From an uncultured Lachnospiraceae bacterium (GTDB taxonomy: Bacteria; Bacillota; Clostridia; Lachnospirales; Lachnospiraceae): DNA of 37,222 nt. The position numbers were made by a program, and so were the translations under genes. Every line of letters starts with the position of its first letter. Within the stretch, counting starts at the first letter, position 1. The DNA lies in the NCBI GenBank assembly GCA_902786205.1, contig CADABQ010000046.1, forward strand, positions 1 to 37,222, written 5' to 3'. Below the pieces are notes generated by a model. It was not told the DNA's origin and did not search any database. It was given only the letters and a program-made list of their open reading frames with translations. Positions 1 to 9,800 of the stretch are shown in pieces.

Positions 1-92
1 GATAACTTCTCAAAAGAATAAAAAATTTGTGGAATGTTTTAAATAATACATGATATGCGTTGATTTAGTACAATTATATAAATTTATTCCTC

Positions 93-109
93 AACGCTGC
101 CGCAGCGTT
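93..109. repeat. Perfect GC-rich palindrome
   Basis: AACGCTGC and GCAGCGTT pair perfectly around a single central C, which stands out in AT-rich surroundings. It is followed by TTAATACTATT, not a clear T-run, so it is at best a weak terminator of a gene lying left of the window. It ends 8 bases before the -35 box of the next promoter and could also be an operator. Confidence 0.5.
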
Positions 110-117
110 TAATACTA

Positions 118-146
118 TTGACAAAATCATGACATTATGGTATGAT
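118..146 (+). promoter_or_regulatory. Sigma-A promoter of the wall hydrolase gene
   Basis: TTGACA (118-123) and TATGAT (141-146) are separated by exactly 17 bases. The match to the housekeeping consensus is very good. Transcription would start near 153 and leave an untranslated leader of about 300 bases. Confidence 0.75.
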
Positions 147-452
147 ATGAAAAATGGTGGTAGGGTATTCTTATTTTAACGTACGATTTGTTGGGGGTAT
201 TATATTAAGTTTGTTAATTCAATAATTGAATTTAAATTCTTGCAGTGTTTGAGAGGTTTTATTTCAAACAAAATCTGTTTTATCTTGTTCTATACTAGTA
301 GTTTAGAGTAACTATTCTTTTTGGTTTTCGTTGATTTTTCAGTCAGACTATGATTCCTTTACATATTGTTTCTGTTTTATGTATAAGGTTAATAATGTAT
401 CTAGTTAATTGTAGTCTATTCATAATCTATTGTTTTTAAAGAGGTGATGTAA

Positions 453-1544
453 TTGAATACTTTTACAGATAATTTCAAAAAAAATACAAAAAAATATGCA
501 AAATGGTTTGCCAAAAGGGCAGTGATGATGACTTTTTCCATTACTTTAGTTGGAACGACATTACCATATATGGATAAGATAAATAGTTACGATACGGTTT
601 CTGTGTCATCGGTTGCTTATGCTTCTAGCAAAAGTTTTACATTAGAGCAACAGGCGCGCGTGGAAACTATTGTTCGTATCTGTATTGATAATTGGAAAAA
701 ATATGGGGTTCTTCCATCTGTCTGTCTTGCGCAGGCTATGGTAGAGTCCACAATGGGAGATCACTGTCGAGGCTATAATTTATGGGGGATTAAGGCGGGA
801 AAGGTGCGATATTCTTCCTTAGAGGAGGGGACACTTGCTTACTTGGAAGTTATTAATAAAGATTGTTATGCTGGAGCTCCTTTTTGCAAAGATCCATATG
901 AAGTTGTTTCCTATATTGTAGATGGAGGATATTGTGTTCCGGCTGACAAATATTATGATAAGGTTATAAAAATCATTAAAGATTATGATCTTACGCAATA
1001 TGATCAGCAAATGTATGATGAATGGGAACAGGCAAAAAAAGAAGCTATTCGCAAAAAGAAAGAGGCTTTACGGAAAAAAAGAGAGGAAGAAGAGCGCCGA
1101 AGAAAAGAGAGAGAACGAAAACGGAGAGAAGCGGCAAGAAAAAAACGAATTGCAGAATGGAAAGCCTTAGAAGAAGCGAAAAAGGTACAGGTGGTTTATG
1201 ATCCGTACATATCTGAAAAAGTCATAGTTGCAGATGAAAGTGTGGCTTCTGCAGGAGCCGTATATGTTTATTCTGATAATAAATTGCAAGGTGTTTACAC
1301 TGTTGTAAATAGTACAGAAGAAGATGAGGTTCATATCAACAATGTTCTTTTAGCTGGAAAAAAGGTAAGTCTGTTTAAAGAAATGATCCCAGAAGATACG
1401 GGAGATGCGGAAGATGACAAAGAAGAGGAATTATTGCCAGAAAATGTGGAAGATGGAAATCTGATTGCTCAAGATGGAAGTACTTTGTATGAAAGGTTAA
1501 AACAACTTACGATAGCCTCTGGGGATACTTCAGCAGATAAATAG
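453..1544 (+). CDS. Secreted glucosaminidase-domain wall hydrolase
   Basis: A 363-residue exported protein of the glucosaminidase (endo-beta-N-acetylglucosaminidase, FlgJ/LytG-like) family, expected to cleave peptidoglycan glycan strands. Residues about 20-60 form a basic N-terminus and hydrophobic segment ending near AYASS, which fits a signal peptide. Residues about 64-180 carry the domain, with AQAMVEST holding the likely catalytic Glu98 and YNLWGIK about ten residues later. Residues about 190-245 are a very highly charged Lys/Arg/Glu helix, probably a coiled-coil linker. The C-terminal part is acidic and unassigned. The start is TTG at 453, chosen because GAGGTG at 441-446 is well spaced and no ATG fits better. 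The family is fairly clear; substrate and biological role are inferred. Confidence 0.8.
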   Translation: MNTFTDNFKKNTKKYAKWFAKRAVMMTFSITLVGTTLPYMDKINSYDTVSVSSVAYASSKSFTLEQQARVETIVRICIDNWKKYGVLPSVCLAQAMVESTMGDHCRGYNLWGIKAGKVRYSSLEEGTLAYLEVINKDCYAGAPFCKDPYEVVSYIVDGGYCVPADKYYDKVIKIIKDYDLTQYDQQMYDEWEQAKKEAIRKKKEALRKKREEEERRRKERERKRREAARKKRIAEWKALEEAKKVQVVYDPYISEKVIVADESVASAGAVYVYSDNKLQGVYTVVNSTEEDEVHINNVLLAGKKVSLFKEMIPEDTGDAEDDKEEELLPENVEDGNLIAQDGSTLYERLKQLTIASGDTSADK

Positions 1545-1557
1545 GTGTATTTATTAC

Positions 1558-1586
1558 TTGACGATTTTTATAAATCGTATTATAAT
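1558..1586 (+). promoter_or_regulatory. Sigma-A promoter with a palindrome in its spacer
   Basis: TTGACG (1558-1563), a 17-base spacer and a perfect TATAAT (1581-1586) lie just after the wall hydrolase stop codon. An inverted repeat, ACGATTT-TTAT-AAATCGT (1561-1578), fills the space between the two boxes, which is the classic place for a repressor operator. This should drive the FUSC-like gene independently of the upstream gene. Confidence 0.75.
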
Positions 1587-1669
1587 GCTCAACAATCTTT
1601 GCGTAATTTTTGAAAGAAAAATGTAAGAAAAATTCATGCAAAAACAAAGTACAAGAGGTGAAAAGAAAG

Positions 1670-2719
1670 ATGACATTTTATCAAGAATTACAGTTGAGTT
1701 CAGTGGGTTCAAAACAGTTGATTAAAAGTACAACGAAAAGAAAGGAAAAGATACGCCATATTTTGATTTATAATTTCAAAGTATATCTTGTGATGGCATT
1801 TTGTGTTGCTGTGGTTTCGCTATATAGTAAGCTTTTAGGAACGGAAAACAGTGTAGTGGGTGTGACTGTATTATTAGCGGTGTTGGTACTTCATCAGGCT
1901 GATTTTGGTATTAAAACGACACATGGTTTAGGGTGCATTGCTGGTATTTTTGCGCTTCTAATCATGGGACCGAGAATGACGAATATGTTATCACCAATTG
2001 CGGCATTTGTGGTAAATATAGTTTGTATTATGTTGTTGATGATTTTAGGATGTCACAATGTGATTATGTATAACCATTCCACCTTTGTTTTAGGGTATTT
2101 ATTGTTGCAGGGATATGATGTGACGGGACAAGCATACATATTGAGAGTGATAGGTTTACTGGCAGGAATGGGAATTTGTATGGTGATTTTTTACTGCAAA
2201 CAGAAAAATAGACCATATCGTCGGAGCTTTTTAGATTTATTTCGAGAATTTGATATTACTTCTTTGCGAAACAGATGGTATATCAAGTTGACGTTTATTG
2301 TGTCCAGTGCGATGTTGATTATGTCTCTTTTAAATTTGCCAAGAGCAATGTGGGCAGGGATTGCCTGTATGTCAGTTTGCCTTCCTTTTGCAAATGATTG
2401 TACTGAAAGGGCAGGAAAAAGAGGCTTGTTTAATATTGTAGGATGTTTGTTGTTTATTGGGTTATATACGCTTCTTCCAACGTCTATGTATCCGTACATT
2501 GGAATGATTGGTGGGATTGGAGTTGGATATTCAGCAGGATACGCTTGGCAGACGGCATTTAATACATTTGGTGCATTATCCATTGCATCTGATTTATTTG
2601 GTATGCATGGTGCTGTGTTACTTCGTATGGGTGTGAATGTTTGTAGTGCATGTATACGTTGGTTTGCGTTAAAATTTGGGATTGGATATCAAACTATGCT
2701 GGTTCTTGGAGAAGGGTAA
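1670..2719 (+). CDS. FUSC-like integral membrane protein
   Basis: A 349-residue polytopic membrane protein resembling the FUSC/aromatic acid exporter superfamily. Two blocks of hydrophobic helices are visible, at about residues 38-180 and 210-340, joined by a basic cytoplasmic stretch (QKNRPYRRSFLDLFREFD), consistent with the repeated architecture of that superfamily. I start it at the ATG at 1670 because AAGAGGTGA at 1653-1661 is an excellent ribosome site. An in-frame TTG at 1610 has no such site and lies too near the promoter's expected start point. The transported substrate is unknown. It has its own promoter, probably with a repressor operator, so inducible efflux is plausible but not shown. 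Confidence 0.65.
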   Translation: MTFYQELQLSSVGSKQLIKSTTKRKEKIRHILIYNFKVYLVMAFCVAVVSLYSKLLGTENSVVGVTVLLAVLVLHQADFGIKTTHGLGCIAGIFALLIMGPRMTNMLSPIAAFVVNIVCIMLLMILGCHNVIMYNHSTFVLGYLLLQGYDVTGQAYILRVIGLLAGMGICMVIFYCKQKNRPYRRSFLDLFREFDITSLRNRWYIKLTFIVSSAMLIMSLLNLPRAMWAGIACMSVCLPFANDCTERAGKRGLFNIVGCLLFIGLYTLLPTSMYPYIGMIGGIGVGYSAGYAWQTAFNTFGALSIASDLFGMHGAVLLRMGVNVCSACIRWFALKFGIGYQTMLVLGEG

Positions 2720-2818
2720 CAGAGTAGAGAATTCTTTTAAAAATTAAAAGGACGTTTCTTTATTAACCTAAAATGTTTGACTATTATTTTTGTAAATAGA
2801 GGATGATTAAAAGCGATT

Positions 2819-2882
2819 AGGAAATCGGGTTTTGTAAAAATAGTCACTATTTCATTGTGATTATAGCCCGCTTTCCTTTTTG
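2819..2882 (+). terminator. Rho-independent terminator after the FUSC-like gene
   Basis: An arm beginning AGGAAATCGGG (from 2819) pairs with one ending CCCGCTTTCCT (to 2877). An inner stem is formed by ATAGTCAC and GTGATTAT. The structure is followed by a run of T residues at 2877-2881. Confidence 0.7.
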
Positions 2883-2908
2883 ATTCGATTTTATTTTACA
2901 GATATGTT
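2880..2908 (+). promoter_or_regulatory. Probable promoter of the 2H phosphoesterase gene
   Basis: TTGATT (2880-2885) and TATGTT (2903-2908) are 17 bases apart. The -35 box overlaps the T-run of the preceding terminator, a compact arrangement. It is a moderate match to the sigma-A consensus. Confidence 0.5.
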
Positions 2909-2960
2909 ACAATTTTAGCAGGCTAAAATAAAAGGTGAGATGGTTAAGGGAGGTTCGGTT

Positions 2961-3467
2961 TTGTATTTAGTTTCCTTATATTTTGATAAACAGACAGATT
3001 ATATATTAAGTAATTTGATGAAACAGATAGCAAGAAAAAGTGGAAATAGTTATATGCTGGAACGACAGATACCACCACACTTAACAATTGGAATGGTAAG
3101 GCAGGGAAAAGAAACGGATTTGTTGCAACACTTAGATAGGTGTGTTAAGCATTGGAATCGTACAGAGATTGCTATTGTTTCAATCGGTTGCTTTAAACCG
3201 CATGTATTATTTTTGGCAACCGTGTTGAACAGAGCATTGCACGAAATGTGTGTAGATGTAAACAAGGCATTTACAGAAGAGCAAAGCAGATACCAGCCAT
3301 TTCATTGGTTGCCACATATTACGATGGCAAGAACGTTGAATGAACCACAGATGCAACAGGCATTTCATGTTTTACAGGCAAATTTTAATCCATTAAAGGG
3401 AACGATAACAGAGGTTGGATTATCGACAGGGAATCCATATCAGGATATAAAAAGATGGAAGTTATAG
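2961..3467 (+). CDS. 2H phosphoesterase, 2'-5' RNA ligase superfamily
   Basis: A 168-residue protein with the two HxT motifs that define the 2H phosphoesterase fold: His40-Leu-Thr42 in PPHLTIG and His119-Ile-Thr121 in LPHITMA. The two histidines act on 2'-5' or cyclic phosphodiester bonds in characterised relatives (LigT, CPDase). The substrate here cannot be told from sequence. The start is best placed at TTG 2961, since AAGGGAGG at 2946-2953 is ideally spaced. The upstream in-frame ATG at 2940 has its only GGTGAG directly abutting it. The gene lies 18 bases before the DUF1653 gene and is probably co-transcribed with it. Confidence 0.75.
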   Translation: MYLVSLYFDKQTDYILSNLMKQIARKSGNSYMLERQIPPHLTIGMVRQGKETDLLQHLDRCVKHWNRTEIAIVSIGCFKPHVLFLATVLNRALHEMCVDVNKAFTEEQSRYQPFHWLPHITMARTLNEPQMQQAFHVLQANFNPLKGTITEVGLSTGNPYQDIKRWKL

Positions 3468-3485
3468 AGAAGCGAGGTAAGTACA

Positions 3486-3962
3486 TTGAAAGAGAAGCAA
3501 ATAGTAAGAATTATTAAAAAAAATGACGAGAACTCAATGGAGTATCAGTTAGGAGATGTATTGGAAGTAGACAGTACCTGGTATGGTGGTGTGACGGTAA
3601 AAAGTAATAGTGGGATTTTAGTGCCATTAGATAAGGATGAATATGAAAGCGTAGAGGAAAAAGGAGAGAAGATAGAGCAGACAACAGAACAGTTACCGAT
3701 AGAGCAGCGGGATTTAGTTGTAGGGGATATTGTTCGCCATTTTAAACGGGAATGGGTATCTGAAACTACTTCAGAATATTTATATAAAATTTTGGCATTT
3801 GCCAGTCATACAGAAACAGGAGAAAGATTAGTAATATACCAAGGACTGTACCCTCCTTTTAAGATTTGTGCCAGACCATATGATATGTTTATGAGTAAAG
3901 TAGACAAAAAGAAGTATCCAAATAGCAAGCAGCAATATAGATTTGAGAAATTTAATGAATAG
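3486..3962 (+). CDS. DUF1653-domain protein
   Basis: A 158-residue soluble protein. The C-terminal part, about residues 75-145, fits DUF1653: GDIVRHFKRE at the start, then YLYKILAFASHTETGERLVIYQGLYPP and ARPYDMFMSKV. The family is small, widespread and of unknown function. The N-terminal 60 residues resemble a short beta-barrel-like domain with no assigned role. Translation starts at TTG 3486 behind GCGAGGTAA. It sits between the 2H phosphoesterase and the hydrolase with short gaps (18 and 36 bases), which suggests one transcript. Confidence 0.7.
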   Translation: MKEKQIVRIIKKNDENSMEYQLGDVLEVDSTWYGGVTVKSNSGILVPLDKDEYESVEEKGEKIEQTTEQLPIEQRDLVVGDIVRHFKREWVSETTSEYLYKILAFASHTETGERLVIYQGLYPPFKICARPYDMFMSKVDKKKYPNSKQQYRFEKFNE

Positions 3963-3998
3963 TTATGTTGGCAGATCATTAGGATAACGGGGAAAGAA

Positions 3999-4706
3999 AT
4001 GATAGATACAATAGAAATCGATTCCTATGTTTGTAGGATATATCGTACAAAAGAAAAACAAATACAAAATGTAATTTTCTGGTTTGAAAGTGTGGAACGG
4101 ATAGATTTAGCAGAGCAGATGTTTGAAAAGCTGAAAAGGGAAAAAGGACTTTCTGGTTTTGCTTTGGTTGTGGTTATGATTAAGGATTGGAATAAAGAGT
4201 TGTCCCCTTGGAAAGCACCTGCAGTATTTGACTCGGAGGAGTTTTTGGGCGAGGGAGAGCAATTAAAGAATTGGTTATTAAAAATCGGTACGGCAAAGTT
4301 GTTGAAGGCATTATCTGTCTATGAAAGAAAACCAAAGTGTTATATTGGAGGCTATTCGTTAGCGGGATTGTTTGCTTTATGGGTTGCCTGTGAAAGTGAT
4401 TTTTTTGATGGTGTTGCCTGTTGTTCTGGTTCGCTTTGGTATCCGAACTGGATGGAATATGCAAAAATGCATAAGCCGAAGAAAAGTACAAAAATATATT
4501 TGAGTCTAGGAAAAAAGGAAGAAAAGACACGAAATGCCATAATGAAAACGATTGGAGATTGTACACGAAATTTGGCTGTATTTTATAAAGAAAATGGACA
4601 GAGGGTTGTGTTAGAATGGAATAATGGCAATCATTTTTCGGATGTAGCAGAACGCTGTGCAAAGGGATGTGTCTGGCTATTAATGCAAGGTGACAAATTG
4701 AAATAG
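3999..4706 (+). CDS. Alpha/beta hydrolase, esterase-like
   Basis: A 235-residue protein with a nucleophile elbow at GGYSLAG (Ser120) and a likely catalytic histidine at His212 in NNGNHF. The spacing fits a compact alpha/beta hydrolase of the esterase D/Fes-like group. There is no signal peptide, so it should be cytoplasmic. The acidic triad member is not certain. It starts at ATG 3999 behind GGGGAAAG. It is the last of three short genes before the JetABC locus, 72 bases upstream of jetA; whether it belongs functionally with them is unknown. Confidence 0.65.
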   Translation: MIDTIEIDSYVCRIYRTKEKQIQNVIFWFESVERIDLAEQMFEKLKREKGLSGFALVVVMIKDWNKELSPWKAPAVFDSEEFLGEGEQLKNWLLKIGTAKLLKALSVYERKPKCYIGGYSLAGLFALWVACESDFFDGVACCSGSLWYPNWMEYAKMHKPKKSTKIYLSLGKKEEKTRNAIMKTIGDCTRNLAVFYKENGQRVVLEWNNGNHFSDVAERCAKGCVWLLMQGDKLK

Positions 4707-4778
4707 AGTTACAGGTATTTTAAAAATGCGTGTATGTTGGAATTATCTGGTGAATAGAAAGAAAAGTAGGAGAGAAAT

Positions 4779-6212
4779 ATGAGTTTGATGAAGCAGATTC
4801 CGAAAGATTTTTATCGGGTGTTTCGGACTAAAAATCGGGAATATTATTTTGCTATTCTTGTGGAATTGTATAAGGCAAATATGGAAGTATATTATACCTT
4901 TGGAATGACAAAAAATGAGTGTCGGGATGTGGTGAATGAGACGATGGCAAGTCTTAAAATTGTCTGGCAGGAAGATGAGGAAGAACAAGAGGAAACAGTG
5001 TCACAGGGGCAGCAAATGCAGATGCGTACACCTGCTGCCAGATGTCTTTCTAATTTGTTGAAATGGGGATGGCTTCAGGAAGACTATGATGAGCAGTTGG
5101 ACGAGGAAATCTATTCTTTTCCTGAATATAGTCAGATGTTTGTCGAGTTACTCTGGCAGTTAGGGCTAGATAGTGATAGTCAGGAACGGGAGAGTATTTT
5201 ATCTATTTACAGTTTATTATACACATATTACATGGATAAGGACCGCAATAATGATATTATTAAAAATGCCTGGAAAACATCTCGTAGACTGACACAGCTT
5301 CTTACGAATATGCAGGATGGAATGCGAACATATTTTGATCGGTTATCCAAACAAAGTAACTTTCTTGGGATTCAGGAAGTATTATTACAGGAAATTAGTA
5401 ATAGCGACAGCAAAAAATATGCCATGCTTACAACTACAGATAGTTTTTATCGTTATAAAGAGCAGGTGAAAGAACTGATTAGCCAGATTATTCGTGAGAA
5501 TCAAGAAGAAAGCTTTCAATTACGCCAACAATGGATGCAGTTTACGCCAGAAACAAAAGAGGCACTTCGCGTAGAACGACAGATGAAGAGAAATGAAGAA
5601 ACGAACGAGTATATGATAAGAATTGAGAGAGAGTTTGATCGAATTGAGGAAAAATATAATGGATTGATTGAGAAAAAGACGGAATTTGCAAAACGGGCTT
5701 TGGCAAGAGTACAATTCCTGCTACAAGAGGGAATGGAACAAAGTGAGAATACAGCTACGTTAATCAAAATAATAGGGGAAAGACCAGACGGAGAAGAAAT
5801 TTTGAGTACATTTCAGAAAGCATTACGTTTTTCTACCCCATTTACATTATTTACGGAAAAAAGTCTGTATCAGAAACGGGGAGCAACAGAAAAACAGTTT
5901 ACACCAAAAGCGGTAGAAATGCAGTTAGAGGAAAAAGAAAATCTTACGGAATTTGTACCTAAGCCTTTGCATTCTGTAAAGGAATTGCAGGAATTTCGAG
6001 AAAAAAATACAAGCAATGGCAGATTTGTGGTGGATGAAACTACGGTTGAAAAAGTAGAAGATTTAGAAAAATTGATGCTGTTATGGCAGCAGTTTACAGC
6101 GGATACGGAACAGGATGCAGAAGAAAAAGTTACATTGGGAGGCAACTTGAAAAAGACGATAGAGGGAGAAAACGAGGTTGCCTTTACACAATTGGTAATT
6201 AAGGAGGATTAG
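4779..6212 (+). CDS. jetA: Wadjet type II JetA (MksF/kleisin-like)
   Basis: A 477-residue protein recognised as the JetA/DUF5716 family, the kleisin-like subunit of type II Wadjet. In the known system it bridges the SMC ATPase JetC and recruits JetB. The N-terminus has the characteristic FYRVFRTKNREYYFAILVEL stretch and a helical winged-helix-like region. The middle, about residues 230-330, is strongly charged and probably coiled coil, and the C-terminus (about 340-477) is acidic. The gene is one base away from jetB, so the two are coupled. A weak promoter-like pair (TTACAG 4709-4714, TATGTT 4733-4738, 18-base spacing) precedes it. Family assignment is from remembered sequence features, not a search. 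Confidence 0.82.
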   Translation: MSLMKQIPKDFYRVFRTKNREYYFAILVELYKANMEVYYTFGMTKNECRDVVNETMASLKIVWQEDEEEQEETVSQGQQMQMRTPAARCLSNLLKWGWLQEDYDEQLDEEIYSFPEYSQMFVELLWQLGLDSDSQERESILSIYSLLYTYYMDKDRNNDIIKNAWKTSRRLTQLLTNMQDGMRTYFDRLSKQSNFLGIQEVLLQEISNSDSKKYAMLTTTDSFYRYKEQVKELISQIIRENQEESFQLRQQWMQFTPETKEALRVERQMKRNEETNEYMIRIEREFDRIEEKYNGLIEKKTEFAKRALARVQFLLQEGMEQSENTATLIKIIGERPDGEEILSTFQKALRFSTPFTLFTEKSLYQKRGATEKQFTPKAVEMQLEEKENLTEFVPKPLHSVKELQEFREKNTSNGRFVVDETTVEKVEDLEKLMLLWQQFTADTEQDAEEKVTLGGNLKKTIEGENEVAFTQLVIKED

Positions 6213-6213
6213 T

Positions 6214-6864
6214 ATGTTCGCATATATGAATGAGGTCTCTCAGGCAGAACAGGATAAAATAAAAAAAGTGATTCAGGAATTGTTTCGACAGACTTGCATT
6301 TTAAAGATAAAATATAATCCAGAAACACTGATAGCAAAAGATAATGAAAAGTATTATATATGCAGTAAGCACAGGGAATTTATAGCGGATTATCTGGAAA
6401 TTTTAGGGTGTGAGTTACAACATGATTCCCAGGAGCACATTTTTCGTATTGTTGGGGAAGGTGTTCCAGTATTGCGAATCAGTTTACATACAACAAAGAT
6501 TTTATTGTTGCTTAAATTGATTTATCGGGAAAAAATGCTTGGAGAAGGATTACATGCAAGTGTGACAAATTTGAAAGAAATCCGAACGTATGGAGCAAAT
6601 ACAGGTTTATTGACAGGAAAATTGACAACAAGTGAATGGAGTGAAACCCTAAATTTGATGAAGCGACATCAGATATTGGAGATTCCAGGATCGGTGGCAA
6701 ATGTAGAGGATGATACGCCTCTTTATATATACAGTACGATTAATATATATTGTCCATCCAGAGAAATTAATGATCTGATTGCACAATATAAAGAGGAAAC
6801 AGAGGAAGGAGAGAGACTGGAGAATGAAGGCGAAGAAGGTATTCAGACGGTTATGTTTGACTAA
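6214..6864 (+). CDS. jetB: Wadjet JetB (DUF4194, MksE-like)
   Basis: A 216-residue protein fitting the DUF4194 family, the JetB/MksE (KITE-type, tandem winged-helix) partner of the kleisin in Wadjet complexes. Recognisable features are the N-terminal FRQTCILKIKYNPET segment, the repeated beta-helix pattern around FIADYLEILGCELQHD, and the central helical part LRISLHTTKILLLLKLIYREKM. AAGGAGG at 6201-6207 supports the ATG at 6214. Its last 41 bases overlap the start of jetC in another frame, a sign of translational coupling. Position between a JetA and an SMC-type ATPase supports the call strongly. Confidence 0.82.
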   Translation: MFAYMNEVSQAEQDKIKKVIQELFRQTCILKIKYNPETLIAKDNEKYYICSKHREFIADYLEILGCELQHDSQEHIFRIVGEGVPVLRISLHTTKILLLLKLIYREKMLGEGLHASVTNLKEIRTYGANTGLLTGKLTTSEWSETLNLMKRHQILEIPGSVANVEDDTPLYIYSTINIYCPSREINDLIAQYKEETEEGERLENEGEEGIQTVMFD

Positions 6865-9800
6865 TTGGGGAGGCGTAGATCATACTATATTGGAATTTAA
6901 TGAATATGTAAACCTCTTTAGTGGAAAAAGCGGTTCTGGAAAATCAACGGCCATGGATGCATTACAAGTTATTCTATATGGAAGTGTTTCCTCAAATTTC
7001 TTAAATCGTGCAGCGGATGACAAGAAAAATAAACGTAGTGTATTTGGTTATTTGCGTGGCGAACAAAAGGATGGAACTGCGAATCGAGAGAAACAAGACT
7101 TTTGTTCTGTAATTGCATTGGAAATTGAGGATGTGAGGACGCATACAAAAAATTGTGTTGGTTTTAATTTTGAAGTGCGAAGCAAGGATACGGAATTGAA
7201 TAAATTTGTGTATTTTAGTCATACGGGAGATATGCCGGAAGGGGGATATCTTACGAAAGAGGGGATACCTTTTACCAATGCACAGATGCGGAAATTGATC
7301 GAAGAGAGAGAACGGTCCATAGGAAACCGAGGACGCGCAGAAATCAATCGAATTTATAATACAAAAGAGGCATATTTAGCCACTTTATATCAGAAAATAC
7401 TGGGCGGTATAGATGGCAGACGTTTTGAGACTATGGAAAAAAGTGCGATAGCCCTGCAAATGTCCAATGGAACAGGACAATTTATTAAGGATTATATGTT
7501 CCCACAGGGTACAGGAGAAGCTATCACACAGCTTAGTGAGCAGTTGGGAGCATATCGTGACATTTGCGAGCGGATTGAAGATATAAAAAAACGAATCGGA
7601 TTACTGGAAAATGTCCAAAAAGCAGGAATTAAACTTTCTACCGCAAAAGCAGAACAGGTGCATTATAGTAGTTTAATAAAATGTCTGAACATTGTGGATG
7701 CGAAGGATCATATTGCTGCCTGGCAAGCAGAAAAAGAAACGGTAGATGGGGAACTGATACAGTTAAAACAAGTGCAAGAAAAGTTTCAAAAGCAGGAAGA
7801 AAGTATAAATGAACAGTGGACACAGGCAAAGGCAGATTTACAGTCCAGTGACCTTGGACATTATAAGGAACATCTGGAAGAATTGAACAGACGAAGTGAA
7901 ATGCTTGCGGCAAATAACCGAAGATGGAGAACGGTTACGGAAGGGTTGAAGCAGTGGGGTGAAGATGACTATATCAATGATTATTTAAGTGGACAGGTGC
8001 TTAAAAAAATTGACCTTTTTCTTAAAGAGCAGGTAACAACAGAAAAATGCGTCGAATTGCGAGAAACCTTATTGGAAGAGAAAAAGCAATTGGAAAAAGA
8101 ATTGGGAATGTTGCAGGAGGATTATCGGGAGATAAAGAAACAACTAGAAGAAAGACGCAGCATTGTAAATGACATGAAGCAGGACAGAAAACCATATGGG
8201 GCAAAACTGAAAAAAGCCCAAGCTGAGTTACAGGAGCATTTGCAATATGCCTGTGGAAAAGATGCTAAAGTTTTTGTGCTTGCGGATTTATTTGATATTC
8301 AGGATGCAGAATGGAAGAATGCAGTAGAAGGTTGTATGGGAAAACTTCGTTTTGCCCTTATCACAGAGCCAAAATATGCAGAAGAGGCGGCAAGACAGTT
8401 TCGCAAGTTATCCCGTCATGAAAATATTGATTTGATCAATGCAAAAGCATTGCAGGAATCGCAACCAAAGAGCAGAGAGAATTCTCTTTATGAAACGGTA
8501 ATCTGTGAGAAGGATTATGTGGATGATTGTTTAAAACGGTTTTTAGGTAGCATTATCAAATGTCAGACAGAAGAGGAAATGATTGCGGCTGGAAATGCAA
8601 TTACAAAAGACTGTTATTCCTATCATAATTTTATGTTCCGCCATTTACGAAAAAAGGATTATGAAATGGCATTTATCGGAACAAAAGTTTCAAAAGTCAA
8701 ACTAGGGGAATATGAACGAGAGCTAGAAAAGCTGGAAAAACGATTTGCAGCCTTGGGTGAGCAAATTAGTCATATGAAGTTGATGTATGATTATGAAATG
8801 TTGGCAGAGAACCCTTTTGATTATATGGAATTTTCAAAAGCAGGAACTGAATTGGAAGAGACTATGGCAGAGATTGAAAAATTGCATACGGTCATTGATA
8901 ATCTGGAAAAGGGAGAATTTCGCGAACTACAGCAGAGGGAAGAACAGCTTCATAAAGAATACAAAAATCTGCGGAAACAGAGCAGAGATTGTAATATAAG
9001 GATACAGGAAAAAACAGCACGCGCTGCAGGATTGGCGGCAGACATAAAAGGAAAAGAAGAAGAATTAAAGGAATTAGAGATTGGATATACAGAAAATGCA
9101 AAAATAAAAGAAGAAATCCGACAAGAACGAGAAAAGGGAATTAGTGGTATCACACTAAACAACAGATGGATAAGAAAAATAAAAGAAGCAAGGGAGACGG
9201 AAGAGGAGGCAAAACAGGAGAGAACAATAGCCAGAGAAGAATATATTACAAACTATCCAAACTCAGAATTTACAGGATGGGAGCCGGATAATGAAAAGTA
9301 TGATAGAAAACTGGTAGAATACCAGAAAAACTATGAACCACAGTATCAGGAAGAATTTGAAAAACAATGCAGTCTGATTTATAAAAGTCTACGGGACAAT
9401 GTGATTGCCAAAATACATGGAGACATCAAAGCTGCGCATAGACATAAAGAGGAGATTAATCGCTTGCTCCGCGAAACAAACTTTGCAGACAGTTGTTATC
9501 AAATTGATATTGAGCCTGCGGATAATGCGGATGGACAATTTTACGATATGCTTATGGCAGAGGAATTAGATACCAAAAATCCAGATAATGATGGATTTGA
9601 GGGACAATTAAGTCTAGGGGAAAATGCATTTTATCAAAAATATGAGATGCAGATAAAGGCATTGATGGAAAAATTTATGCCTGCCAAAAACATAGATGAA
9701 GTGCAGTTGAAAAAGTATCAGGAGGAAATGAACAAATATGCAGACTATCGCACGTATCTGGCATTCCGAATGAATGAAATTGTTACGGATTCGGAAGGAA

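Larger units (their letters stand above)
1..452. other. Gene-free region upstream of the wall hydrolase
   Basis: No credible coding region is visible here. It holds a GC-rich perfect palindrome (93-109), a strong promoter (118-146), an AT-rich 17-base palindrome (AATTCAAT, A, ATTGAATT at 216-232) and a leader of about 300 bases before the TTG start at 453. I do not recognise a known riboswitch class in the leader; this is judged by eye only. Confidence 0.6.

Noticed and set aside
985..1170. A 61-residue lysine-rich open frame
   Set aside because: It is an alternate frame of the charged linker in the wall hydrolase; low-complexity AAA/GAA codons create it.
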